A stretch of DNA of 64,000 bases from an uncultured Eggerthella sp. (GTDB lineage: Bacteria; Actinomycetota; Coriobacteriia; Coriobacteriales; Eggerthellaceae). Shown here in pieces: positions 39,865 to 48,388 of this stretch (position 1 is its first letter; each line of letters begins with the position of its first letter). The notes beneath the pieces are model-generated. The model was not told the origin of the DNA, did not search any database, and saw only the letters and a list, made by a program, of their open reading frames with translations. The translations under genes were made by a program, and so were the position numbers. The stretch is from contig URBX01000004.1 of the NCBI GenBank assembly GCA_900546175.1, forward strand, positions 62,001-126,000. The letters are read 5' to 3'.

Positions 39865-41304
39865 ATGAAGAGAACCTTTGTAAATACATCACAACGCTCA
39901 ACTGCCGATTCTCTTATCGGCAGTTGTCTTTCATTTCCCGAAAACACGTTTATTCCTCTTCCGAAACATGCCCTGGAAGTAATTAATCTTCTTGAGGCCG
40001 AAGGCTACGAAACGTGGATTATTGGCGGTTATGTTCGCGACTTTCTGCTCGGAGAAATATCACCCGATATTGATATTGCAACCGCCGCTCATTGGCAAAC
40101 AACAAAGGATCTTCTCAAAAACACCGGTTTCACCATTAAGGAAACAGGCATTAAGCACGGAACTATCACCGCTTTAAGGGATTGTTTTTCGTGCGAGATT
40201 ACCACTTTCAGAAAAGAAGGCGTTTACGGAGATTATCGCCATCCTGATTCGGTCATCTTCGTAGATACAATTGATGAGGATGTTTTTCGCCGTGACTTCA
40301 CCATCAATACGCTTGCGTATCATCCAGAAAGAGGGCTATTGAATCTTTGTGGTGGCCTAGAAGACTTACAAGAAAAACAAATCAGATGCGTTGGCAACAG
40401 CATAGACCGTTTTACCGAAGACCCTCTGCGCATCATGAGAGCCTTACGTTTTTGCGCTCAAACGGGATTCGCTTTAGAAGAAAACACCGAAAAAGGTGCT
40501 CACGCATTAAAAGAGCTGCTCAATCACGTTGCTCCTGAACGAATCCAAGCCGAATTCACCAAGATGCTTTGCGGTCCATATATTGAACAAACACTTAATA
40601 CCTACGTAGATATCTTAGGAATTATTATTCCTGAGCTTCTTTTAATGAAAGGTTTTTCACAACAAAGCAAATGGCATCATCTTGATATTCTCGAACATAC
40701 AGCACGTACCGTTAGCCTCACGAAACCCATTCCGCTTAATAGGTGGGCCGCACTTTTTCACGATATAGGAAAACCAGAAACCTTCACCCTTGACGAAAAG
40801 CAAGTTGGTCATATGACCGGCCATCCTTCTTTAGGAGCTTTGGTTGCAAAGAAATATGGCACTAAACTTCGCTTCTCTAAGAAAATGGCGCATAATTTAG
40901 AACTTCTTGTACAACATCACGAAACACGACCTATCCCAACCAAAAAGTCAATTCGCAAGCTTTACAACAAACTAGAAAACGATGAACAGTTATTTCGCAC
41001 TATGCTTGATTTGATGACCGCAGACGCAAAAGCTCATGCGCCGTGGTGTGTTGAAGAAATAGTATCACGCCTTGCTACTATCGAAGCGCTTTTTACGGCA
41101 ATGATTGAAGAAGAGGCCGTGTTCTCAGTAAAAGATCTTCCCATCAAAGGAGATGATTTACTCGCATTAGGTATTCCTCAAGGTCCGCAAATTGGCAATG
41201 TTCTTCACGAGCTCTTAGACGAAGTGTACCAAGAGCGTATTCCTTGCGAACGAAGAGCCCTTCTTGAATACGCAAAGCACTTCAGGCCTCACTTTTTCGA
41301 TTAA
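39865..41304 (+). CDS. cca: CCA tRNA nucleotidyltransferase with HD domain
   Basis: Adds or repairs the 3' CCA of tRNAs. The class II nucleotidyltransferase head is visible as WIIGGYVRDFLLGEISPDIDIATAA (in pieces), followed by RRDFTINTLAYHP and the RNA-binding GNSIDRFTEDPLRIMRALRF. An HD phosphohydrolase domain follows: HHLDILEHTARTVSL, RWAALFHDIGKPETF and LLVQHHETR. Length is 479 aa. The first 30 residues before PLPKHALEVINLLE are not typical; the DNA there holds a perfect ten-pair inverted repeat (39900-39909 with 39916-39925, six-base loop). Because the tRNA-Thr in the window already encodes CCA, the enzyme probably acts mainly in repair, though a poly(A) polymerase role cannot be excluded. 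Confidence 0.93.
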   Translation: MKRTFVNTSQRSTADSLIGSCLSFPENTFIPLPKHALEVINLLEAEGYETWIIGGYVRDFLLGEISPDIDIATAAHWQTTKDLLKNTGFTIKETGIKHGTITALRDCFSCEITTFRKEGVYGDYRHPDSVIFVDTIDEDVFRRDFTINTLAYHPERGLLNLCGGLEDLQEKQIRCVGNSIDRFTEDPLRIMRALRFCAQTGFALEENTEKGAHALKELLNHVAPERIQAEFTKMLCGPYIEQTLNTYVDILGIIIPELLLMKGFSQQSKWHHLDILEHTARTVSLTKPIPLNRWAALFHDIGKPETFTLDEKQVGHMTGHPSLGALVAKKYGTKLRFSKKMAHNLELLVQHHETRPIPTKKSIRKLYNKLENDEQLFRTMLDLMTADAKAHAPWCVEEIVSRLATIEALFTAMIEEEAVFSVKDLPIKGDDLLALGIPQGPQIGNVLHELLDEVYQERIPCERRALLEYAKHFRPHFFD

Positions 41305-41405
41305 ACTCAGTTAGATTAAGTTCAGCTCGATTACACCTGCTTAAAGAAAGCGCAGCTCTCACTCAACGCGACACAACCATCAAAAGAGCTGAAGCCCGCA
41401 AACAT

Positions 41406-42278
41406 CTATGCTTTTTCGATAGTTGCTTTTAATGCAATCTCCTTTGCAAATTGTGCTTCGGATAAATGAAGTCCCCACAAGTGATTTACTGGACCATTTC
41501 CCTTTCCTAATGAAAAATCTGAGCTAAGAGCTCCTGTTAAATAGCCCTTAGCTTTATGAGCTGCAACAATAGGCCAGTTTCCCTTCGCAAGAAAAGATGC
41601 TATAGCAGACGAAAGAGTGCAGCCAGTTCCGTGGGTGTTTTTAGTGTCAACTCGCACAGCTCTTAACCAATACGATTGGCCCTCTTGGTCAAGATAATAA
41701 TCATTTGCATCATTGACTGCGTGCCCCCCTTTAATGAGCACACTCTGACAACCAAGGCTCAAAAGGGCTTGTGCAGCATGCTGTATATCATCTTCCGTTT
41801 TTAGCGTACGAGAAGAGTTTTTCTCGTAATAATCCGTATATTCAAGCAACACTTCAGTCTCAGGAATATTTGGCGTCAGCATCGTTGCTAAGGGAACCAA
41901 GCGATCAACAAGCGCTCTCACCGAATCACTATTAGACAAAGACGAACCGCTCGTTGCCACCATAACCGGATCAAGCACCACCTTTGAAGGCTTATAAACC
42001 TCAAGGCAATCAGCCACCACACTCACAAGCTCACGGGTTGGAATCATTCCAATCTTTACCGCCTGAGGCGTGATATCAGAAAAAACACTCTCTATTTGCT
42101 GGCGAAGAAAGTCTGGTTCAACTGCGGATATTCCCTGGACACCTAACGTGTTTTGTGCAGTAAGAGCGGTAACAGCAGACTGAGCATAAACACCTAAAGC
42201 ACTCATAGTCTTCAAGTCTGCCTGTATACCTGCCCCTCCTGAAGTATCAGAACCAGCTATCGTTAAAACGCTTTCCAC
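41406..42278 (-). CDS. thiD: Hydroxymethylpyrimidine/phosphomethylpyrimidine kinase
   Basis: Ribokinase-family enzyme that phosphorylates HMP and HMP-P in thiamine synthesis. Segments: VLTIAGSDTSGGAGIQADLKTMSALGVYA (in pieces), VTALTAQNTLGVQGI, KIGMIPT, VVLDPVMVATSG, TPNIPETEVLL, VLIKGGHAV and the anion-hole THGTGCTLSSAIA. The length of 290 aa is slightly longer than usual. The start is a GTG at 42278 with GAGG upstream. It follows thiC by about 80 bases on the same strand, so it is probably controlled by the same TPP riboswitch. ThiE and ThiG genes are not in the window. Confidence 0.95.
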   Translation of the reverse strand: MESVLTIAGSDTSGGAGIQADLKTMSALGVYAQSAVTALTAQNTLGVQGISAVEPDFLRQQIESVFSDITPQAVKIGMIPTRELVSVVADCLEVYKPSKVVLDPVMVATSGSSLSNSDSVRALVDRLVPLATMLTPNIPETEVLLEYTDYYEKNSSRTLKTEDDIQHAAQALLSLGCQSVLIKGGHAVNDANDYYLDQEGQSYWLRAVRVDTKNTHGTGCTLSSAIASFLAKGNWPIVAAHKAKGYLTGALSSDFSLGKGNGPVNHLWGLHLSEAQFAKEIALKATIEKA

Positions 42279-42361
42279 GTAAGCCTCATTCCTCTTTTTA
42301 TTTCAGCTCTCGGCCATAATTGAGCAGATATCGCACCATTGTTATAACTAACAATACAGAG

Positions 42362-43675
42362 TTATTTTCGATAACGCATTTCTTCGCCCAAGTCGATAGT
42401 CAGACCATCCATGATGTTATTTACCGTACGAACAGCACACATCTTTCCACACATAGTGCATGTATTTTCATTTGAAGGAGGTGCGCTTTCGAAGTATTCA
42501 CGTGGCTTTACCGGATCAAGCGCCAAACTAAACATCTCTTCCCAATCAAAACGACGACGAGCATCGCTCATGCGATTATCCCTATCGCGCGCACCAGGAA
42601 TACCTTTAGCAATATCCGCCGCATGAGCAGCAATTTTTGTAGCAACTAAACCTTCTCGTACGTCTTTTTCATCAGGAAGACGTAAGTGCTCAGCAGGAGT
42701 AACGTAGCAAAGGAAGTCTGCACCTGAAGAAGCAGCAATAGCACCTCCAATTGCTGCTGTAATATGATCATATCCAGGAGCAATATCGGTTACTAAAGGA
42801 CCAAGGACATAAAAAGGAGCATTATGGCAGAGTCTTTTCTGCAACTTCATATTTGCTGCAATCTCATCCATAGCCATATGGCCTGGACCCTCAACCATGA
42901 CCTGAACACCTTTATCCCATGCGCGCTTAGTAAGTTTGCCCAACTCAATTAACTCGGCAATTTGGCCCGCATCAGAAGCATCATATCCTGAACCAGGACG
43001 CATAGCATCTCCCAGAGAAATAGTCACATCGTATTCGTGCAAGATATCAAGGAATTCATCGTAATACTCATAAAAAGGATTTTCATTTCCTGTTGCTTCC
43101 ATCCAAGCAAAAATTAGGGAGCCGCCACGAGAGACGATATTCATTAAGCGCCCTGTTTCTTTAAATGAATCGATAACTCTTCTATTCATTCCCGCATGAA
43201 TAGTTACAAAGTCAACACCATCTTCAGCATGAGCACGTACTACCTCAAGAAAATCATCAACCGTAATGTCAATTAAAGGCTTTTCAAGATAGCCAATTGC
43301 GTCATACATAGGAACAGTGCCAATCATTGCAGGCGACATCTGAATAAGTTTTTGGCGAAAATCTCGTGTTTTGCCTGAATTAGACAAATCCATAATGCCT
43401 TCAGCGCCTAGCTCAAGAGCCACTTTTACTTTCTCAAACTCAACATCATAGTCAATCAAGTCACCTGAAATGCCCAAGTTTACGTTTACTTTTGTACGCA
43501 ACCCATTACCTACTCCTTCAGGATTAAGAGAAGTATGGTTTACATTAGCAGGGATTGCTATCTCTCCACGAGCTACAGCAAGACGAATCTCTTCAGGATC
43601 ACGTTGTTCTTTACGTGCTACAATTTCCATTTCTGGAGTTACAATTCCTGCACGTGCTTTATCAATTTGGGTCAT
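42362..43675 (-). CDS. thiC: Phosphomethylpyrimidine synthase
   Basis: Radical SAM enzyme that rearranges aminoimidazole ribotide to HMP-P. The protein (437 aa, short anaerobe-type form) shows VNVNLGISGD, TIHAGMNRR, SRGGSLIFAWM, SLGDAMRPG, MVEGPGHMAMDEI, DHITAAIGGAIAA and CYVTPAEHLRLP. The C-terminal cluster motif is CTMCGKMC, with three residues between the second and third Cys rather than the four of the long bacterial forms. I chose the ATG at 43675 with GGAGGGAG upstream. That site lies in the 3' arm of a TPP riboswitch, so regulation is probably at translation start. Confidence 0.96.
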   Translation of the reverse strand: MTQIDKARAGIVTPEMEIVARKEQRDPEEIRLAVARGEIAIPANVNHTSLNPEGVGNGLRTKVNVNLGISGDLIDYDVEFEKVKVALELGAEGIMDLSNSGKTRDFRQKLIQMSPAMIGTVPMYDAIGYLEKPLIDITVDDFLEVVRAHAEDGVDFVTIHAGMNRRVIDSFKETGRLMNIVSRGGSLIFAWMEATGNENPFYEYYDEFLDILHEYDVTISLGDAMRPGSGYDASDAGQIAELIELGKLTKRAWDKGVQVMVEGPGHMAMDEIAANMKLQKRLCHNAPFYVLGPLVTDIAPGYDHITAAIGGAIAASSGADFLCYVTPAEHLRLPDEKDVREGLVATKIAAHAADIAKGIPGARDRDNRMSDARRRFDWEEMFSLALDPVKPREYFESAPPSNENTCTMCGKMCAVRTVNNIMDGLTIDLGEEMRYRK

Positions 43676-43680
43676 AATTC

Positions 43681-43769
43681 TCCCTCCGATGGAATTACCC
43701 ATATCAGGTTCTGTGGGTCGGAGCTGTGCTCCCTCTCAGCCTTTCGCGCTATACAAAAAGCTCCCCTTT
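43681..43769 (-). promoter_or_regulatory. TPP riboswitch (THI element) of thiC
   Basis: On the minus strand the element carries AGGGGAGC near the 5' end, then the TPP core AGGCTGAGAGGGAGC, GACCC, and the second core ACCTGATATGGGTAATTCC ending in ATCGGAGGGA. These are the signatures of the thi-box. The last bases GGAGGGA also are the thiC ribosome-binding site, so thiamine pyrophosphate binding should hide it. No terminator hairpin separates the aptamer from the start codon. Confidence 0.95.
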
Positions 43770-43870
43770 ACTCTCACATATTAGCCCATTGTAAATCTTT
43801 TCCTACCCAGAGATAGGTATTTACCCTAAAGTAAAGGGCAATACAGCAAGAGAGGTATCTAGTTACTCCT

Positions 43871-44749
43871 ATGAAAAAATACGGAACTATTCTCATTATC
43901 GTTGCAGGCATATTTTGGGGCACCATGGGTCTCTTTACTCGATTTCTGGGAAATGAAGGATTTAACCCCTTTCAAATTGCAGCGATTCGCCTCTTTCTTG
44001 CGGGCGTAGTCTTTTTGATCATCATGAAAAAAGCGGACCCCAAACAAAAAGGAATTGCAAGAAACGACATTCCTCTCTTTCTTGGACTTGGCTTAGGCAG
44101 CGTATTATTCTTTACTGTTTGTTACTACACTGCTCTTGAGATCACGAGTTTGAGCACAGCAGCAATCCTGCTTTACACCTCTCCTATTTGGGTAATGATG
44201 CTCAGCGCCATCCTTTTCAAAGAGCGCATCACGCCCAAAAAACTAATCGCATTAGTACTTGCATTTTTAGGATGTGTCTTTACTTCGGGATTTGGCGGCG
44301 CACTCAGCCCCTTTGGTCTTATTGTGGGACTGTGTTCCGGATTAGGTTATGGCCTTTACAGCATTTTAGGAACGTATGCATTGCGAAAATATTCGCCCTA
44401 CACTGTTACTGCGTATACATTCACTATTGCTGGAATAGGAGGTTTATGTATTTGCGAACCTCTTGAAGCTCTTAATCTAATAATGACAAATACCGACCCT
44501 CTGTTTATTTGCGGGTTCTTTATCCTCACTGCTCTTATTACAGCCGTCGTTCCTTTTCTCTGCTATACCCTTGGTCTTAAAACAACCGAAGCATCAAAAG
44601 CAGCTATTATTGCAACGGTAGAGCCAATTGTTGCAACGATTATTGGTATCTTCTGTTTCAGCGAGTTGCTTACGTATTTATCACTTGCAGGAATTCTCTG
44701 TGTGATTGGGGCTATTGTCCTTTGCAACCTTTCAAGCCAAAAATCATAA
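43871..44749 (+). CDS. EamA/DMT-family transporter
   Basis: Ten-helix permease of the drug/metabolite transporter superfamily, with two EamA repeats. The first starts GTILIIVAGIFWGTMGLFTRFL and includes AILLYTSPIWVMMLSAILFKER; the second begins GLCSGLGYGLYSILG and includes AAIIATVEPIVATIIGIFCFSE. The length of 292 aa is typical. The substrate is not known. It stands between thiC and thiN and converges on thiN, with stop codons overlapping by six bases, so a role with thiamine or its pyrimidine precursor is possible but unproven. No clear ribosome-binding site and no TPP element precede it on the plus strand. Confidence 0.88.
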   Translation: MKKYGTILIIVAGIFWGTMGLFTRFLGNEGFNPFQIAAIRLFLAGVVFLIIMKKADPKQKGIARNDIPLFLGLGLGSVLFFTVCYYTALEITSLSTAAILLYTSPIWVMMLSAILFKERITPKKLIALVLAFLGCVFTSGFGGALSPFGLIVGLCSGLGYGLYSILGTYALRKYSPYTVTAYTFTIAGIGGLCICEPLEALNLIMTNTDPLFICGFFILTALITAVVPFLCYTLGLKTTEASKAAIIATVEPIVATIIGIFCFSELLTYLSLAGILCVIGAIVLCNLSSQKS

Positions 44750-45442
44750 ACGGTGACCGTCTCTTCCGTACGATACGTTCTCTAATACTTCAAAAGGAAA
44801 AAACACTAGAAGCGAGCCCTCTTCAAGCCATATTTCGGCGTATTGTTCAATCAATTCATTCGAAATTCCCCAAAGCGCACAATTAATGCATTTTCCGTCA
44901 CAAATACCATATTCGAATCCAGTTTCAGTGACTCCTGTACATACATCACTAAAAGATAAAACCGATACGGTTCCGCTGCAACCTTTTTCGAACGCAAGCA
45001 TCGAGAGCATGCCTGGAGCAACTAGACTTACTACCACCTGATTGTCAGATATACCCCAAACCCTCATTCCATGCAAAGCACTTCTCACCATCAGCTGTAA
45101 GTTACCTACCGAATGATCAAGTCTTCCCGAAAGACCTCCGTACATAACCACATCATCAAAACCCATTGTTTCGGCTTTATATAATGCCCAATCCATATCG
45201 GTAAAGTCTTTATGGGTGTCAAAAACCTCTACTGTTTCACCCTCAGGAATATAACCAAGAGAATCAAAGTCACCAAAGACAATCGTTGGTTTCACTCCCA
45301 CTACATCAAGAAGCTGGTATCCTCCATCAACCGCCATAATGCAGTCAAACGTATATCTCTCGAGCAAGACACGGAGAAGAGTATCAGTAGCTGGAGCCGC
45401 ACCCACTATGAGGCATCGTTTTGATTTTGAAGCAGTATTCAT
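44744..45442 (-). CDS. thiN: Thiamine pyrophosphokinase
   Basis: Transfers pyrophosphate from ATP to thiamine, giving TPP. Visible are CLIVGAAPATD, FDCIMAVDGGYQLL, PTIVFGDFDSLG, the metal/ATP-site segment THKDFTDMDWALYKA and VVMYGGLSGRLDHSVGNLQLM. The last 80 residues form the thiamine-binding beta domain, with some divergence at the C-terminus (CDGKCINCALWGISNEL replaces the more usual GL(K/R)Y..SN). The length is 232 aa. A thiN with a partial synthesis set (thiC, thiD) suggests both salvage and synthesis. AAAGGATTG precedes the ATG. Confidence 0.92.
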   Translation of the reverse strand: MNTASKSKRCLIVGAAPATDTLLRVLLERYTFDCIMAVDGGYQLLDVVGVKPTIVFGDFDSLGYIPEGETVEVFDTHKDFTDMDWALYKAETMGFDDVVMYGGLSGRLDHSVGNLQLMVRSALHGMRVWGISDNQVVVSLVAPGMLSMLAFEKGCSGTVSVLSFSDVCTGVTETGFEYGICDGKCINCALWGISNELIEQYAEIWLEEGSLLVFFPFEVLENVSYGRDGHRL

Positions 45443-45599
45443 TCAATCCTTTTTCTGTTTAAGATAGTATTAGTGATACACATTTCTAATCTAACGTACT
45501 TCGATTATTTGAGTAGATAGAGTGTACCTCTTATCACACTCTTACCATCTTCCTATCCCCTCTTCGCTAAAAACAAACATTTATTTGCTAGAATACCCA

Positions 45600-45956
45600 G
45601 AGAGCGAATCGGGCAATCGCGTGCTACGCATGAGGAAAGTCCGGGCTCCCAAAGGCAAGATGCCAGCTAACGGCTGGGCAGGGTGACCTGACGGAAAGTG
45701 CCACAGAAAAGAAAACTCTCTTGCACAAACAGCATAAGGCTGCCACTACAAGAGAAAAGCTGAAACGGTGCGGTAAGAGCGCACCAGTGCATTGGTAACA
45801 ATGTAGCTTGGTAAACCCCATCTGGAGCAAACGCAAATAGGAATGCTATACGGTTGCCTTTCCGTGCATTCGGGTTGCGCGCTAGAGCTGCTTGGTGACA
45901 AGCAGTCGAGATAAATGGTTGCCAATAACAGAACCCGGCTTATAGATTCGCTCTTA
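45600..45956 (+). ncRNA. rnpB: RNase P RNA (bacterial class A)
   Basis: The catalytic RNA that trims tRNA 5' ends. The P1 stem joins AGAGCGAATC (45601-45610) with GATTCGCTCT (45945-45954). The universal core GAGGAAAGTCCGGGCTCCC (45631 on), GGGTGACCTGACGGAAAGTGCCACAG with AAAGTGCCACAG and the 3' core TGGTTGCC and ACAGAACCCGGCTTA are all present. A TAGAAT -10 box at 45589-45594 fits a transcript start at about 45600; a matching -35 is weak. It faces away from thiN. Confidence 0.97.
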
Positions 45957-45964
45957 AAAGCAAA

Positions 45965-46008
45965 CGCCCCTGGAGATGAAAATTTCTATCCCAAGGGCGC
46001 TTTTTTAT
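45965..46008 (+). terminator. Terminator of rnpB
   Basis: CGCCCCTGG (45965-45973) faces CCAAGGGCG (45991-45999) with one mismatch, and CTTTTTTATT follows. Confidence 0.85.
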
Positions 46009-46129
46009 TAACCTATTTCGGATTAGTGAGCACACGTTTTGTCCTATAAGCCCACTTTTTTATCCGCTATTCTTTTTTTACAGTCGATTCGCTACCTTCC
46101 GTCTTTAACAAAAGCGGAAATCTTAATCC

Positions 46130-46906
46130 TTAATCAATCTCATCAAAAGAGAAGGAATCATCAGCGGCGCCATAACCAGACAAATCCTTAGAAGAAGCAC
46201 TTGGCTTTGGTGCAGCTGGAGCAGAAACAACCGGATTTACGGTTGGGGTTGTATAGGTTGCAGTTGCGGTTGCTGGCTCCCACTTAACGCTATTTGCAGA
46301 AGAATCCACATACTGATCTGCTGAGTCATCGCTCAACTCTGGCATGGAAAAGCCTTCGGTAATATCTCCACCAATTTCAGTTAAACGCTGTGTTGCAACG
46401 GTAATGAATTCCTTAAGCAAATCCTGATACTGGATACGAATTTGCTCACGGCTTTCGTTAAGATCATTAATATGCTCAACAACACGCTGTTTTTCAGCAC
46501 CTGCTTTGTCAAGAATACGACGAGCCTCTTCTTCGGCATTACGACGAGTCTGTTCAGCTTCAGCCTTAGACTTAGAAATAATTTCATCAGCTGTGCGCTG
46601 AGCAACAATCAAAGCCTGAGCAATAACGCTATCATCGCTTGATTTTTCTTCAAGACGACGCTCAAGTTCAGCAATTCGAGCATCTTTAGCAGCCAAATCT
46701 GCGTTTTGCATAATTGTTGGCTCTGCCTGAACAGCAGGAGAGCTTGACATTTCTGCAAGCTGCTGACGCAAAGAAGCAATTTCGTTATTAAGCGCATCAA
46801 CCTCTTGAGCAACACGCTCCAAGAATACATCCATCTCGTCTACATTGTAGCCACGACGGTCAATGCTAAATGTTTGGTTTTGAATATCCTCAGCAGTAAT
46901 TGCCAT
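46130..46906 (-). CDS. divIVA: DivIVA-domain protein (Wag31-like)
   Basis: Coiled-coil polar or septal scaffold protein. The N-terminal membrane-binding DivIVA domain reads QTFSIDRRGYNVDEMDVFLERVAQEV (in pieces), residues 10-36. A first coiled coil covers about 36-55, then a Ser/Pro linker and a second long coiled coil (about 70-165; ELERRLEEKSS, IVAQRTADEIISKSKAEAEQTRRNAEEEARRIL). The last 80 residues are low in complexity (ATATATYTTPTVNPVVSAPAAPKP). It lies at the end of the dcw-like run after yggT, as in Actinobacteria and Firmicutes. In Actinobacteria such proteins direct cell-wall growth; whether this one does so is inferred. Confidence 0.93.
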   Translation of the reverse strand: MAITAEDIQNQTFSIDRRGYNVDEMDVFLERVAQEVDALNNEIASLRQQLAEMSSSPAVQAEPTIMQNADLAAKDARIAELERRLEEKSSDDSVIAQALIVAQRTADEIISKSKAEAEQTRRNAEEEARRILDKAGAEKQRVVEHINDLNESREQIRIQYQDLLKEFITVATQRLTEIGGDITEGFSMPELSDDSADQYVDSSANSVKWEPATATATYTTPTVNPVVSAPAAPKPSASSKDLSGYGAADDSFSFDEID

Positions 46907-46940
46907 AATCTCCCCTTTAATCGTTTTCTGCGATTAATAT

Positions 46941-47198
46941 CTACAAAATTATACCAGCGATAAAACGCACGCCAAACTGAAGTACTAACAATGCCACAAT
47001 TGGGCTTACGTCAATCATACCAATTGGCGGAATAATACGTTTAAATATGTCTAAAAATGGGTCACAAATTTTACCTAACGCCTGATAAATATCGGCAATT
47101 ATGCCTTCACTCATTGGAATCCAAGACATCAAAACGTACACAAAGATTACCATCGAGTAGGTATCAGCTAATGTTACGAGAATATACGCAAGACTCAC
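46941..47198 (-). CDS. YggT family membrane protein
   Basis: Small protein with two hydrophobic segments (SLAYILVTLADTYSMVIFVYVLMSWIP and VSPIVALLVLQFGVRFIAGIIL, seen in pieces). The central FLDIFKRIIPPIGMIDVSPI is the family hallmark. With the GTG at 47198 it has 85 residues, the usual size, and an AAAAGG six bases before the start. A longer frame to 47267 would begin with TTG inside sequence that includes a TATACT promoter-like box. YggT proteins have been linked to division and osmotic stress but lack a known activity. It lies between sepF and divIVA, a normal order. Confidence 0.9.
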   Translation of the reverse strand: MSLAYILVTLADTYSMVIFVYVLMSWIPMSEGIIADIYQALGKICDPFLDIFKRIIPPIGMIDVSPIVALLVLQFGVRFIAGIIL

Positions 47199-47305
47199 AA
47201 GAAACCTTTTTCTCAAACGGCACCAAATCAGCGCTTCCAACACTTTAGAAACAGTATAGCGACTCAAACTTTTTTTTGAAAAGAGGCACTATAAATGCAG
47301 AGAGC

Positions 47306-48373
47306 CTACATAACCCCTTGTCTGCGAACTCTATGGCGCTCTTCAAGAGTTAATGAAGATCCTAACGTCATAACAAACACTTTTGCTTCCAAGCATTCAA
47401 TATGACCCTCTAAGGCTGCAATAACACCAAAAGAAAAATCCAAGATACGCTTAGTCAAATCAGGATTGGCGGTTTTAAAATCAAGCACCACAATCTTATC
47501 TTGGCGAAGGTTAAGCACAATGCCTTCTGCTTCACTGAAGTCAACAGGACGCATAACAAAAAACTCTCTGCCAGAACCATATACTGGATTCGTGTAATCA
47601 GACGAATAAAGCGCTTCCGTTTTACCTGAATTACTCTGAGGGCCATATGAAGACCCTCCGCTCGATGCAACAGTTTGAGCAGGTGCATTCAAGCCAGTAT
47701 CAGTTGGAGTAAAGAGATTATCAAGTCCTGCAGATTTACGGTTAGGCTCAAGCTGAGCCCCAAAAATACCTTTGGTAACATTAGATTGGGACGAACTTGA
47801 CACGGTAGGCTTCGCTACACCAGAATCTTTCTGGAAAGCCGAAGTAAAGTCGTTAAGAGAAGAAGCAGGAGTTGCCATTTCTTCAATTTCGTCTTGAAAA
47901 TCGTCATATTCCGCATCAAGAGGCGCATAAGAATTTGCTTGATTTTGCTTTCGCGAAAAAGGTGAAATATTTGAAAGACTCTCACGAGCAGACTGGCCCA
48001 TTGCAGCAATACGCTGAGCAGCAGGACTAGAAGCTTCTCGAGGTTTTTGTGCATAGTCCGATACCTGAGAATAGGAAGGTTCAACGCCGTACGCTGAAGT
48101 TGTAGCGCGAACATCTTCGGCACTTACTAAACGAGGAGAACGCACTCCATAGCTATCGGTTCGCACGTAAGTAGTTCTTCCAAAGCTACCGCCCGAGCGC
48201 TGTTCGTCTTCGTCATACGTATATACGTCGTAGTCACCTACCTCAGGATAGCCTTCATAGTATTCGTTTTCGTAATAGTCGTCGTATGGTTCCTGATTGC
48301 GAGAACCAGAAAATCGGTCTTTCAGATCGCCAATAAGGTTGCTCGGCGAAAACTGAGGACGAGGAAAATCCAT
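47306..48373 (-). CDS. sepF: Cell division protein SepF with long disordered middle
   Basis: Membrane anchor and bundler of FtsZ. Only the C-terminal 88 residues (268-355) are the SepF core: FFVMRPVDFSEAEGIVLNL, KIVVLDFKTANPDLTKRILDF and GVIAALEGHIECLEAKVFVM. The N-terminus, MDFPRPQFSPSNLIGDLKDRF, may act as an amphipathic membrane helix, although the canonical one is different. Residues 30-265 are acidic, then rich in Ser, Gln and Ala, and likely disordered. Usual SepF has about 150-200 residues. Since no ftsA occurs between ftsQ and ftsZ, SepF is probably the main tether. It follows yggS by 15 bases. Confidence 0.92.
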   Translation of the reverse strand: MDFPRPQFSPSNLIGDLKDRFSGSRNQEPYDDYYENEYYEGYPEVGDYDVYTYDEDEQRSGGSFGRTTYVRTDSYGVRSPRLVSAEDVRATTSAYGVEPSYSQVSDYAQKPREASSPAAQRIAAMGQSARESLSNISPFSRKQNQANSYAPLDAEYDDFQDEIEEMATPASSLNDFTSAFQKDSGVAKPTVSSSSQSNVTKGIFGAQLEPNRKSAGLDNLFTPTDTGLNAPAQTVASSGGSSYGPQSNSGKTEALYSSDYTNPVYGSGREFFVMRPVDFSEAEGIVLNLRQDKIVVLDFKTANPDLTKRILDFSFGVIAALEGHIECLEAKVFVMTLGSSLTLEERHRVRRQGVM

Positions 48374-48388
48374 TATTAAAAACCTCTC

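Noticed and set aside
42338..42355. Seven-pair inverted repeat ATTGTTA/TAACAAT between thiC and thiD
   Set aside because: AT-only stem without a T-run; too weak to call a terminator and probably by chance.
45624..45836. Minus-strand frame inside the RNase P RNA gene
   Set aside because: It is the antisense of a confidently identified RNA gene.
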